From the NCBI GenBank assembly GCA_016791005.1, contig JAEUNY010000161.1, forward strand, positions 1 to 50,613: a stretch of 50,613 bases of DNA, given 5' to 3'. Both the position numbers and the translations under genes were made by a program. Origin of the DNA: Zoogloeaceae bacterium. GTDB lineage: Bacteria > Pseudomonadota > Gammaproteobacteria > Burkholderiales > Rhodocyclaceae. This document shows positions 42,046-49,492 of this stretch, piece after piece; position 1 is the first letter of the stretch, and every line of letters begins with the position of its first letter. The notes below the pieces were generated by a model. It did not search any database, was not told where the DNA came from, and saw only the letters and a program-made list of their open reading frames with translations.

Positions 42046-43161
42046 TCAGCCCTCGAGGATCTCCCGCGCGGGCGCCAGCGCTTCGATGTGACTGCAGCAG
42101 ATCTTGGCGATCACCAGGATCGGCACGGCCATCAGCATACCCGGGATGCCCCACAGCCAGCCCCAGAACAAGAGGGACACGAACACCAGGACGGGGTTCA
42201 CCGCGAAATGGCGGCCGACCACCAGCGGATAGGCGATCTGGCCTTCCAGGAAGGTGATGAGGAGGAAGCCGCCGGGCACCATCAGGGCCTGGGTGAGAGT
42301 GTCGAAGGTGAGGAGCGACACGATGGCAAGCACCACCAGGCTGATGGTCGCCCCGACGTAGGGGATGAAGTTGAGCAGCGTTGCCATGGCGCCCCAGAGC
42401 AGCGGGTTGGGCAGGCCGGCCAGGGTGGTGAGGAGGACCGTCATCGCGCCCAGGGAAAGGTTGATGAAGAAGATGGTCAGGAGGTAGCGGCCAATTTCCG
42501 ATTCGATGCCCCGGGCGATTTCCACCGCCTTCTTTTTGTCGCCGAAACTCGGAATCATGCGCACGACCTTGCGCAGGAACTGGTCCCCCGCCGCGAGGAG
42601 GAAATAGAGCAGGATCACCGTAGTGAGGGCGCTGACCGCGAAGGCCTGGGTGCCGGACAGCAGGGTGGAGCTCAGGGGGCGATGTTCGGGGACGGCCGCC
42701 GGGGCGCTTGGAGATTCCGGCCGGGCGATGTCCTCGATCTTGTCGGTGGCCCGCTGCACCGTGGCGATGGAGCGCTTGAGGGCGCTCGCTTTGCGCTCGA
42801 TCTCCCGCAAGGTCTGGGGCGCGTTTTCAGCCCATTTCATGGCGGGCTCGGTCAGCAGGTAGGCGCCGCTGCCCACCGCGCAGAGAACGCCCCCCACGAC
42901 GAGCGCAGCGGCCAGGGATTCCGGCACCTTGAGCCCCTGAAGACCGCGCACCAATGGCCTCAGCACCCAGGCAAAGAGGAGGGCCAGGGCGATGGGGAGG
43001 AGCACCGGCTTGGCAAAATAGAGCGTGTACAAGACGGCGAGGACGAAAAGGCCACCCACCGCGAGGCGCATCAGCCCCGGTGCGGGGGTTTTGCGATCCG
43101 ATGCTATTTCGGAACCCGGTGGCGGGTGGTCAGAGCGTTCGACATTCAAGCTAATTGGCAT
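42046..43161 (-). CDS. AI-2E family transporter (PerM-like permease)
   Basis: The 371-residue polytopic membrane protein has about seven to eight helices and a large extramembrane loop (about 100-190). It has the family's C-terminal block PNPLLWGAMATLLNFIPYVGATISL and EGQIAYPLVVGRHFAVNPVLVF. Members export autoinducer-2 or act as cation antiporters; the substrate here is unknown. ATG 43161 is preceded by AGGGGGAT. Convergent with the response regulator. Confidence 0.88.
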   Translation of the reverse strand: MPISLNVERSDHPPPGSEIASDRKTPAPGLMRLAVGGLFVLAVLYTLYFAKPVLLPIALALLFAWVLRPLVRGLQGLKVPESLAAALVVGGVLCAVGSGAYLLTEPAMKWAENAPQTLREIERKASALKRSIATVQRATDKIEDIARPESPSAPAAVPEHRPLSSTLLSGTQAFAVSALTTVILLYFLLAAGDQFLRKVVRMIPSFGDKKKAVEIARGIESEIGRYLLTIFFINLSLGAMTVLLTTLAGLPNPLLWGAMATLLNFIPYVGATISLVVLAIVSLLTFDTLTQALMVPGGFLLITFLEGQIAYPLVVGRHFAVNPVLVFVSLLFWGWLWGIPGMLMAVPILVIAKICCSHIEALAPAREILEG

Positions 43162-43223
43162 GGCGGCAATCCCCCTGGGAGCTTCGCCAGTCCGGTTGGC
43201 TTTGGCGACTTGGGGTCATTCTT

Positions 43224-43292
43224 GCTGGGCGTGGGCGGGCGGTCTGTAGGGTGAAGCCGACCTGAAGTGAGGCATCGTCCTACACGCCCAGC
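43224..43292. repeat. 10-base inverted repeat between divergent genes
   Basis: GCTGGGCGTG (43224-43233) and CACGCCCAGC (43283-43292) are perfect inverted copies 49 bases apart in the 184-base gap between the AI-2E permease and the small lipoprotein gene. They could form a long-range hairpin or a pair of operator sites. Confidence 0.45.
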
Positions 43293-43345
43293 TCCCCTGG
43301 GGGGCGCAAGATGAAGGCGTCATTCATCGTGCCGAAGGAACCATC

Positions 43346-43564
43346 ATGCAACGCAAAGCCATGCTCCGCTCCATCGTCATCGTCGCCATCATTGCCGCCG
43401 GGCTAGTCGGGTGCGAAAAGGAAGGGCCCATGGAACGGGCTGGAAAATCCATCGATCAGGCGGTGGACAGCGCTAAGGAGGCGGTGCGCCCGGAGGGCAC
43501 GCTGGAGAAGGCGGGTAAATCCGTCGATCAAGCCATCGACAAGGCGTCCGGCGGAAGCAAATAA
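43346..43564 (+). CDS. small lipoprotein with two internal repeats
   Basis: The 72-residue protein has a lipoprotein signal ending LVGC (C23). The mature part is two imperfect copies of a 15-residue unit, MERAGKSIDQAVDSA and LEKAGKSVDQAIDKA, predicted as amphipathic helices. Such short envelope lipoproteins are common in betaproteobacteria and have no known function. ATG 43346 has AAGGAA upstream. Single gene. Confidence 0.8.
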   Translation: MQRKAMLRSIVIVAIIAAGLVGCEKEGPMERAGKSIDQAVDSAKEAVRPEGTLEKAGKSVDQAIDKASGGSK

Positions 43565-43587
43565 GCCGTTGGGAGTTTGACGGGCAC

Positions 43588-44016
43588 TCAGTCCGGCGAG
43601 GAGGCAATCGGCAGGGCGTCGTCGGCGCCGTCCAGCCATTTGCGGAGGCGGCTACGGACACGGCCATAGGCCTCGGGGTCTTCGGCGCGCAGTTCCTCCA
43701 GCGCTTCGATGATGCGCTCCGGGGCCCGGCCGGCCTTCTCCTGGGCGATCTCGTCCTGCATCGCGCGAAAAGTGGCGATCGCCTCCGAAGCGATGGGGTT
43801 GGCATTGCTCCCACCGTCGCGTTCAAAGGCGGCGATGAGGATCTCCAGCACATTGGCCATCCGGCTCAACTGCCGCCCAGCGCTGGCGACCTTGCCGAAA
43901 ATGCGTCGTTCGAGTCCGGGGTCAGACGAACTCTGGATGCTCACCATGAGGGAGGTGTTCTGGGTCTGAGCCTGAGTTTGGCTTTGGGTCTGGCCGGGGC
44001 CGAGGGGGTCGGTCAT
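43588..44016 (-). CDS. hypothetical soluble protein with Gln/Thr-rich N-terminus
   Basis: The 142-residue protein begins MTDPLGPGQTQSQTQAQTQ, a short low-complexity repeat, then a helical domain (LERRIFGKVASAGRQLSRMANVLEILIAAF) and a C-terminal charged helix (RIIEALEELRAEDPEAYGRVRSRLRKWLDG). I recognise no family. ATG 44016 is supported by AAGGAAAT just upstream. It lies 122 bases downstream of recJ on the same strand and may be read through from it. Confidence 0.7.
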   Translation of the reverse strand: MTDPLGPGQTQSQTQAQTQNTSLMVSIQSSSDPGLERRIFGKVASAGRQLSRMANVLEILIAAFERDGGSNANPIASEAIATFRAMQDEIAQEKAGRAPERIIEALEELRAEDPEAYGRVRSRLRKWLDGADDALPIASSPD

Positions 44017-44137
44017 GGGATTTCCTTTCGGATGAGCGTCGATCGCAGCGCCTGGTTGGGGGACGTCAATCCGTTCCCGGTCGCCGGTGGCGATGGTACT
44101 CGAGTTGCGAGGGGCTTCGGCCGTCGCCATGCCGATT

Positions 44138-45829
44138 TCATGCCGGTTCGAAATGCTCCAGTTGGAGCTGCACGCTCGCCACGCCCTGGTATTCATTGAC
44201 TTCCAGCCGAAAGGCGGCGTGGATATGGCGGGGGGCATGCTCGGTACAGTTGAACTGGATGGCATCGATGCGGGTGCCGTTTTTTTCAAGCTGCAGCTTG
44301 AGGTGGCGGTCCTTGAGGATGCGCTGGCCGAGCACCTGAAAGCGGTCATCGAAGACGGGTGAGGGAAATCCCTGGCCCCAGACCCCATCGGCCAGCAGGC
44401 GGGCCGTTTGCAGATTGAGATAGCCCGATTCGAGGGGGCCGTCGGTCTCCAGGTGGCGGGTCAGGGCCGCGGGATCGAGAAGGCCCTGGACCACTGACTC
44501 GAAAACCGTGGCGAAACGGGGAAAGTCCGCTTCCGCGAGGGTCAGGCCGGCGGCCATGGCGTGACCGCCGAAGCGTTGGATCAGCCCCGGCGCTTCCTTG
44601 GTGACCTGATCGAGGGCATCCCGCAGGTGGAGGCCGGCGATGGAACGGCCGGAGCCGCGCAGCTCGCCCTCGCCACTGCGGGCAAAGGCGATCACCGGGC
44701 GGTGTAGCCGTTCCTTGATCCGCCCTGCGACGATGCCGATCACGCCCTGGTGCCAGCTCGGCTCGAAAAGGCTGATGGTGGCCCGGGCATCGGCGTCGAG
44801 GGCCGCGAGGTGGGCCAGGGCGTCGTCCTGCATGTCCGCTTCGATGGCCCGCCGCTCCCGATTGAGGCGATCGAGCTCCTGGGCGATGTTCAGCGCGCGG
44901 GCCATGTCGTCGGTGGTCAGCAGTTCGATGCCGAGCCCCATGTCGGCGAGCCGTCCCGCCGCGTTGAGACGGGGGCCGAGGGCGAAGCCGAGGTCGAAGG
45001 TGCTGGCTTGGGCGGGGTCGCGACCGGCGACGGCGAAGAGGGCTCGCAGGCCGGCCTGGAGCCGCCCACCCCGCATGCGGGCGAGGCCCTGGGAAACCAG
45101 AATCCGGTTGTTGCGGTCCAGACGCACCACGTCGGCCACCGTGCCCAGGGCTACCAGGTCGAGGAGATCGGCCAGATTGGGCGGCGGCCGCTCGGAAAAA
45201 GCGCCGCGCTGGCGCAACTCCGCCCGCAGAGCCAGCAAGGTGTAAAACATAACGCCCACCCCGGCCAGGGCTTTGCTCGGGAAATCGCAGCCGGGCTGGT
45301 TGGGGTTCACGATCACGTCGGCGGCCGGGAGGGTATCCCCGGGCAGGTGGTGATCGGTGATGAGGGTGGCCATCCCGGCTGCCCGGGCCGCTTCCACGCC
45401 TTCGACGCTGGCGATCCCGTTATCCACCGTGATGAGGAGATCCGGTTCCAGGGGACGCGCCAGCTCGACGATGGCCGGGGAGAGGCCGTAACCGGTTTCA
45501 AAGCGGTTCGGGACGAGATAGTGCACGTCGGCGCCCAGGGCCCGCAGCCCCCGCAGGCCAACGGCGCAGGCGGTGGCTCCGTCGCAGTCGTAGTCGGCGA
45601 CGATCACCATGCGGGCGCCGGCCTCGATGGCGTCGGCCAGAAGCTGGGCCGCCTCGGCGTTGCCTTTGAGCTGGTCCGGGGCGAGGAGACCCTGGAAGGC
45701 GTAGTCGAGTTCGGCTTCCCGGGCGACGCCGCGGCCCGCATAGATTCGCGCGAGGCAGGGGTGGATCCCGGCGGCGACGAGGCGGCGGACCACTTCGGCG
45801 GAGGGTTGGCGCGGCACGATGCGGGTCAT
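44138..45829 (-). CDS. recJ: single-stranded-DNA-specific exonuclease RecJ
   Basis: The 563-residue enzyme has the DHH phosphoesterase motifs: ADYDCDGATA, the Asp in TVDNGIAS, DHH in LITDHHLPG, and the DHHA1 block with FGGHAMAAGLT. A C-terminal OB-like region follows. RecJ degrades single-stranded DNA 5' to 3' in recombination and mismatch repair. Length is normal for the family. The start overlaps the upstream gene by four bases (ATGA). Confidence 0.95.
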   Translation of the reverse strand: MTRIVPRQPSAEVVRRLVAAGIHPCLARIYAGRGVAREAELDYAFQGLLAPDQLKGNAEAAQLLADAIEAGARMVIVADYDCDGATACAVGLRGLRALGADVHYLVPNRFETGYGLSPAIVELARPLEPDLLITVDNGIASVEGVEAARAAGMATLITDHHLPGDTLPAADVIVNPNQPGCDFPSKALAGVGVMFYTLLALRAELRQRGAFSERPPPNLADLLDLVALGTVADVVRLDRNNRILVSQGLARMRGGRLQAGLRALFAVAGRDPAQASTFDLGFALGPRLNAAGRLADMGLGIELLTTDDMARALNIAQELDRLNRERRAIEADMQDDALAHLAALDADARATISLFEPSWHQGVIGIVAGRIKERLHRPVIAFARSGEGELRGSGRSIAGLHLRDALDQVTKEAPGLIQRFGGHAMAAGLTLAEADFPRFATVFESVVQGLLDPAALTRHLETDGPLESGYLNLQTARLLADGVWGQGFPSPVFDDRFQVLGQRILKDRHLKLQLEKNGTRIDAIQFNCTEHAPRHIHAAFRLEVNEYQGVASVQLQLEHFEPA

Positions 45830-46851
45830 GGCGACTCCACGCCAGAGCCGAGGGTCTCGATGCCCCTAGGCTTGCGCCAGAATTTCCACAATTCTCCCGC
45901 CTCGACGCCCAGGGATAGGGTGGCGCGGTCCCCGGGGGCGGCGAGCTGAAGGCGGGCGATGCGGCGGGACTTCAGCCCGGCGAGGAGCGGTGCAAACCAC
46001 CGTTCCTCCAGCCCCTGGAGCGCGGCGCTCCAACCGTCGATGTCGAGATAGAGGGCGGGGCGCAGCAGATCTTCCAGCACGATCAAGGTATCCGGGCCCG
46101 ATTCAGGGAAGGCCGGGCGGCCCGGCTCGACTCCGGCCGCCCGGGCCAGTCCCCGGGCCACCAAGCCCTCGGCGAGGATGCGCGGGGCGGGCGGCGCCAG
46201 GCCTTCGGCAGGAAGCGGGCCGGCGCCCCAAAACCAGATGCTGTTGGCGGTGGCCCGGCCCGAGGACTCCCGCACCGCACTGACGGGGTGATTGTGGAGG
46301 ATGATCTGCGCCTCGTTCATGGCGCGGGCCCACTGGGCGGCGTCGGGCCCTTCCGGGAGAAAGTGGCCTACCGGCCGGCTGGTGACGTCGGTGAGGGGAA
46401 AGAAACGGGCCTGCGGCACCGTGGCAAGCTGAAGGTACCAGCGGTCCGGCGCGCCGGCTTCGAAGCGACCGAGGTCTGAAAAAGTCTCGTTGAGGCTGGC
46501 GGTGAGGGCATCGGCCTCGTTCTCGGTCAAGGCAAGATCGCCGGCGTCGGCAAGGAGCAGATGTTCCCGGGCGAAGTGCAGGTTCACCGGATCAGCACAC
46601 AGCCAGGCCGATCCTGGCCGCATGGGTTCCAGGCCATCCTCCCCCAGGCGACGCAGGGCGGCCAGAGGTGCCGACTCCGGGGTCAGCCCGAAGCGGTTCG
46701 CGAGCCAGAGGTCTGGCGCGAGGGGAGCCGAGTGGTCCACCTGGGCATGGCCGATCAGGCGGGAGAGCGCGGGGAGGGCGAGGTCCTGGGCGGGATGGCG
46801 GCCTTGGGACGCAGGCCAGAGGAGGCCAGGGATGACAAGCTGAATCTGCAT
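45826..46851 (-). CDS. conserved protein of the COG4255 type (often named phosphoglycerate mutase-like)
   Basis: The 341-residue cytosolic protein begins MQIQLVIPGLLWPA and carries the blocks CADPVNLHFAREHLLLAD, NEAQIILHNHPV and NSIWFWGAG. This full-length pattern is a betaproteobacterial family annotated loosely as phosphoglycerate mutase or RpfE-type regulator; no activity is established. It precedes recJ with an ATGA overlap, so the two are co-translated. That linkage may point to a role in DNA or nucleotide metabolism, but this is inference. Confidence 0.75.
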   Translation of the reverse strand: MQIQLVIPGLLWPASQGRHPAQDLALPALSRLIGHAQVDHSAPLAPDLWLANRFGLTPESAPLAALRRLGEDGLEPMRPGSAWLCADPVNLHFAREHLLLADAGDLALTENEADALTASLNETFSDLGRFEAGAPDRWYLQLATVPQARFFPLTDVTSRPVGHFLPEGPDAAQWARAMNEAQIILHNHPVSAVRESSGRATANSIWFWGAGPLPAEGLAPPAPRILAEGLVARGLARAAGVEPGRPAFPESGPDTLIVLEDLLRPALYLDIDGWSAALQGLEERWFAPLLAGLKSRRIARLQLAAPGDRATLSLGVEAGELWKFWRKPRGIETLGSGVESP

Positions 46852-46881
46852 GGCGGCCGGAGGATCAGAGGCGGCGGCAGT

Positions 46882-47364
46882 CTAGCATGCGGGCCGTGCT
46901 GACTCTTCCGCCGCGACCCGCAGGAGGTAGTCAGCGAAATCCGGGTCCTCGCCCTGGACCATGCGGGGAAGCAGGTCGCGGAAGTCTTCCCGCTGGCACC
47001 AGTCCCGCATGTAATCATCCCAAGAATGCCAGCGCCGCTGCTGGCGGGGCGTCATGTCGTCCTCGTAGGCGAGCAGGAAGGCCCGCTCGAAAAGCGAGGT
47101 CAGCATCTCGAAGATCACCAGTTGGCGTTCCCGCTGCTCGTCGTTGAGGTCCAACGCCCGGGTAGTGGAGCGGAGCCTCAGGTCCGGATTGGCGAGGACC
47201 AGCTTGAGGAAATCCCGGTAGGCGTCGGAAAGGACCTGATAGGCCTCCTCATCTTCATTGTCGCGCTCCCGCCGTTGTTCATAGATGAAGACGGCGATGG
47301 CGAAGGGGAGGCCGACCACGGTCACCACGTAGCTGGCGAGCTCCCAGTATTGAATCGGATCCAT
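46882..47364 (-). CDS. hypothetical protein with one N-terminal membrane segment
   Basis: The 160-residue protein has a membrane helix (about 9-27, SYVVTVVGLPFAIAVFIYE) and then an acidic/basic helical cytoplasmic domain rich in Asp, Glu, Arg and Trp (MTPRQQRRWHSWDDYMRDW). I recognise no named family with confidence. It stands 30 bases upstream of the COG4255-type gene on the same strand, diverging from lolC. Confidence 0.7.
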   Translation of the reverse strand: MDPIQYWELASYVVTVVGLPFAIAVFIYEQRRERDNEDEEAYQVLSDAYRDFLKLVLANPDLRLRSTTRALDLNDEQRERQLVIFEMLTSLFERAFLLAYEDDMTPRQQRRWHSWDDYMRDWCQREDFRDLLPRMVQGEDPDFADYLLRVAAEESARPAC

Positions 47365-47480
47365 GCTTCACGGGCGGGGAAGGGCAGGTCGGCATCTTAC
47401 CCGGGGACGGTTGCATCGGGTTACCCCGGGCCAGGGCCCCTCGGGCACAATGGCGCCTTTCGACGACCCCCCTCGAATCC

Positions 47481-48734
47481 ATGCGTTATGAGTTGTTGGT
47501 GGGATTGCGCTATACCCGCTCGCGCAAGCGGGCCCAGGGGCGCAATCGCTTCATTTCTTTCATTTCGGCGGTATCGATGCTGGGCATCGCCCTGGGGGTG
47601 GCGGCGCTCATCACCGTGCTGTCGGTGATGAATGGCTTTCAGGAAGAATTGCGCAGCCGGATCCTCGGCGTGGCGGCGCATCTTCAGATCACCGGGCTGG
47701 ATGGGCAGTTGGGGCCGTGGCAGCAGGTCGCGGAGCAGGCGGCGGTGCACCCGGAGGTGCGGGCGGCGGCGCCCTTCGTTCAGGCCCAGGGCATGCTCAC
47801 CTTCGATCAGGGGGTGCGGGGCACCCTGGTGCGGGGAATCCTTCCGGCTGCGGAAGAGAAGGTGGCCGATTTTGCGCGCTACATGCGGGTCGGGCAGCTG
47901 GAAAGTCTGCAGCCGGGTGCATTCGGCATCGTCCTGGGCAAGGATTTGGCCCACGCGCTCCAGGTTCGCCTCGGCGACAAGGTCACCCTGATCGCGCCCC
48001 AGGGGCTGGTGACGCCGGCGGCGGTCCTGCCACGCCTCAAGCAATTCACGGTAGTGGGGGTCTTCGAGGCGGGGATGATCGAGTATGACTCCGGCCTGGT
48101 GCTGATTCACATGGCGGACGCGCAGGTGCTCTACCAGATGGGAGATCAGGTCTCCGGCGTGCGCCTCAAGATCACCGATATTTTCGACGCCCCCCAAGTG
48201 GCTCACGAACTGATTCCGCTGCTGAGGGAGCCCGTGGCGATCACCGACTGGACCCGCAGCCATGCCAATTTCTTTCGGGCGGTGGCGTTGGAAAAAACAA
48301 TGATGACGGTGATTCTGTTCCTGATCGTGGCGGTGGCCGCCTTCAACATCGTCTCGACGCTGGTGATGGCCGTGCAGGAGAAGTACGCCGACATCGCCAT
48401 CCTGCGCACCCTTGGGGCCAGCCCCGGGTCGATCATGGCCATCTTCGTTCTTCAGGGCTCCATCATCGGGGTGGTGGGGCTGGTGGCGGGCGTTATCGGC
48501 GGCGTGCTGTTGGCGAGTAATCTCGATGTCGTGATTCCGGCCCTGGAAACGGTGCTGGGGGTGACCCTGTGGAACAAGGAGATCTATTACATCTCCGAGA
48601 TGCCCTCCCAGATCCTGATGAGCGATGTCACCGCCATTACCTCGGTGTCCTTCGTGCTGGCCCTGCTGGCAGCGCTCTATCCGAGCTGGCGGGCGTCGCG
48701 GGTCAATCCGGCGGAGGCCCTGCGCTATGAGTGA
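47481..48734 (+). CDS. lolC: lipoprotein-releasing ABC permease LolC/LolE
   Basis: The 417-residue permease has four membrane helices (about 25-50, 275-300, 315-345 and 380-400) and a large periplasmic domain between the first two. It opens [17 protein letters not shown] and ends with the FtsX-family block [15 protein letters not shown]...[20 protein letters not shown]. With LolD it extracts outer-membrane lipoproteins from the inner membrane and hands them to LolA. Only one permease is present, as is usual outside enterobacteria where a single LolC/E-type (LolF) subunit may act as a homodimer. It overlaps lolD by eight bases. Confidence 0.92.
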   Translation: MRYELLVGLRYTRSRKRAQGRNRFISFISAVSMLGIALGVAALITVLSVMNGFQEELRSRILGVAAHLQITGLDGQLGPWQQVAEQAAVHPEVRAAAPFVQAQGMLTFDQGVRGTLVRGILPAAEEKVADFARYMRVGQLESLQPGAFGIVLGKDLAHALQVRLGDKVTLIAPQGLVTPAAVLPRLKQFTVVGVFEAGMIEYDSGLVLIHMADAQVLYQMGDQVSGVRLKITDIFDAPQVAHELIPLLREPVAITDWTRSHANFFRAVALEKTMMTVILFLIVAVAAFNIVSTLVMAVQEKYADIAILRTLGASPGSIMAIFVLQGSIIGVVGLVAGVIGGVLLASNLDVVIPALETVLGVTLWNKEIYYISEMPSQILMSDVTAITSVSFVLALLAALYPSWRASRVNPAEALRYE

Positions 48735-49401
48735 ACCCGTTTTGTCGTGTGGAGGACTCGGCAAGACCTTCCTCACGGGGCCCGAGCCGGTGGAGGTCCT
48801 GCGGGATGTCAGCCTCACCGTGGCCCGGGGTGAGCGGCTCGCCGTGGTGGGGGCGTCCGGCTCGGGCAAAAGTACGCTCCTGCACCTCCTGGGGGGCCTG
48901 GATGTTCCGACCCGGGGGAAGGTGGCCCTGCTCGGACGGGATTTTTCCGCGATCGGCGAGGCAGAGCGTGGGCGTCTGCGCAACGAATCCCTGGGCTTCG
49001 TCTACCAGTTTCACCATCTTCTGCCTGAATTCTCGGCGCTCGAGAACGTCGCCATGCCCCTCTACATCCGGCGCGTGGAGCGCGCTGAGGCCGATGCGCG
49101 GGCCAAGAGCATGCTGGAGGCGGTGGGGCTCGGGCACCGGCTGACCCACGCGCCGGGAGAGCTTTCCGGCGGCGAGCGTCAGCGGGCCGCCATTGCCCGG
49201 GCCCTCGTGACCCGGCCGGCCTGTGTGTTGGCCGACGAACCCACCGGGAACCTCGATCGCAACACGGCGGACCGGGTCTTCGGTTTGATGATCGAATTGG
49301 CTCGCGAGCAGGGCACCAGCTTCATCATCGTGACCCACGATCCCGCTCTCGCTGGGCGTGTCGATCGCACCCTCCAACTCCAGGATGGCCAACTGATCTG
49401 A
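48727..49401 (+). CDS. lolD: lipoprotein-releasing ABC ATPase LolD
   Basis: The 224-residue ATPase has Walker [10 protein letters not shown], the LolD-type Q-loop [21 protein letters not shown], signature [14 protein letters not shown], Walker [12 protein letters not shown] and the switch His in IVTHDP. It drives lipoprotein release by the permease encoded just upstream. ATG 48727 lies inside the last codons of lolC, so translation is coupled. Confidence 0.94.
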   Translation: MSEPVLSCGGLGKTFLTGPEPVEVLRDVSLTVARGERLAVVGASGSGKSTLLHLLGGLDVPTRGKVALLGRDFSAIGEAERGRLRNESLGFVYQFHHLLPEFSALENVAMPLYIRRVERAEADARAKSMLEAVGLGHRLTHAPGELSGGERQRAAIARALVTRPACVLADEPTGNLDRNTADRVFGLMIELAREQGTSFIIVTHDPALAGRVDRTLQLQDGQLI

Positions 49402-49410
49402 TCCCCCGTC

Positions 49411-49430
49411 GCGGGTGCATTGACACCCGC
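49411..49430 (+). terminator. hairpin after lolD
   Basis: GCGGGTG (49411-49417) and CACCCGC (49424-49430) form a seven-base stem with a six-base loop, ten bases after the lolD stop. The bases after it are GCTAAAGTTT, which begin the next promoter, so there is no true T run; it is probably a weak terminator. Confidence 0.5.
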
Positions 49431-49432
49431 GC

Positions 49433-49459
49433 TAAAGTTTGTCGGCGCCTTGACGATCC
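49433..49459 (+). promoter_or_regulatory. sigma-28 (FliA) promoter of the terminal MCP gene
   Basis: TAAAGTTT at 49433-49440 is a perfect -35 element for FliA. After 11 bases, GACGATCC at 49452-49459 matches the -10 consensus GCCGATAA at 5 of 8. It lies 33 bases before ATG 49493. Confidence 0.6.
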
Positions 49460-49492
49460 TGCTCGCAATATGTCCTGCGGGTGGAGATCATC

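Noticed and set aside
41857-43254. 465-codon plus-strand frame opposite the AI-2E permease
   Set aside because: Gln/Glu/Gly-rich composition typical of a reverse-strand frame in GC-rich DNA; the permease on the other strand has membrane helices and family blocks.
44750-45949. 399-codon plus-strand frame opposite recJ
   Set aside because: Covers the conserved RecJ catalytic region on the other strand and shows no own motif.
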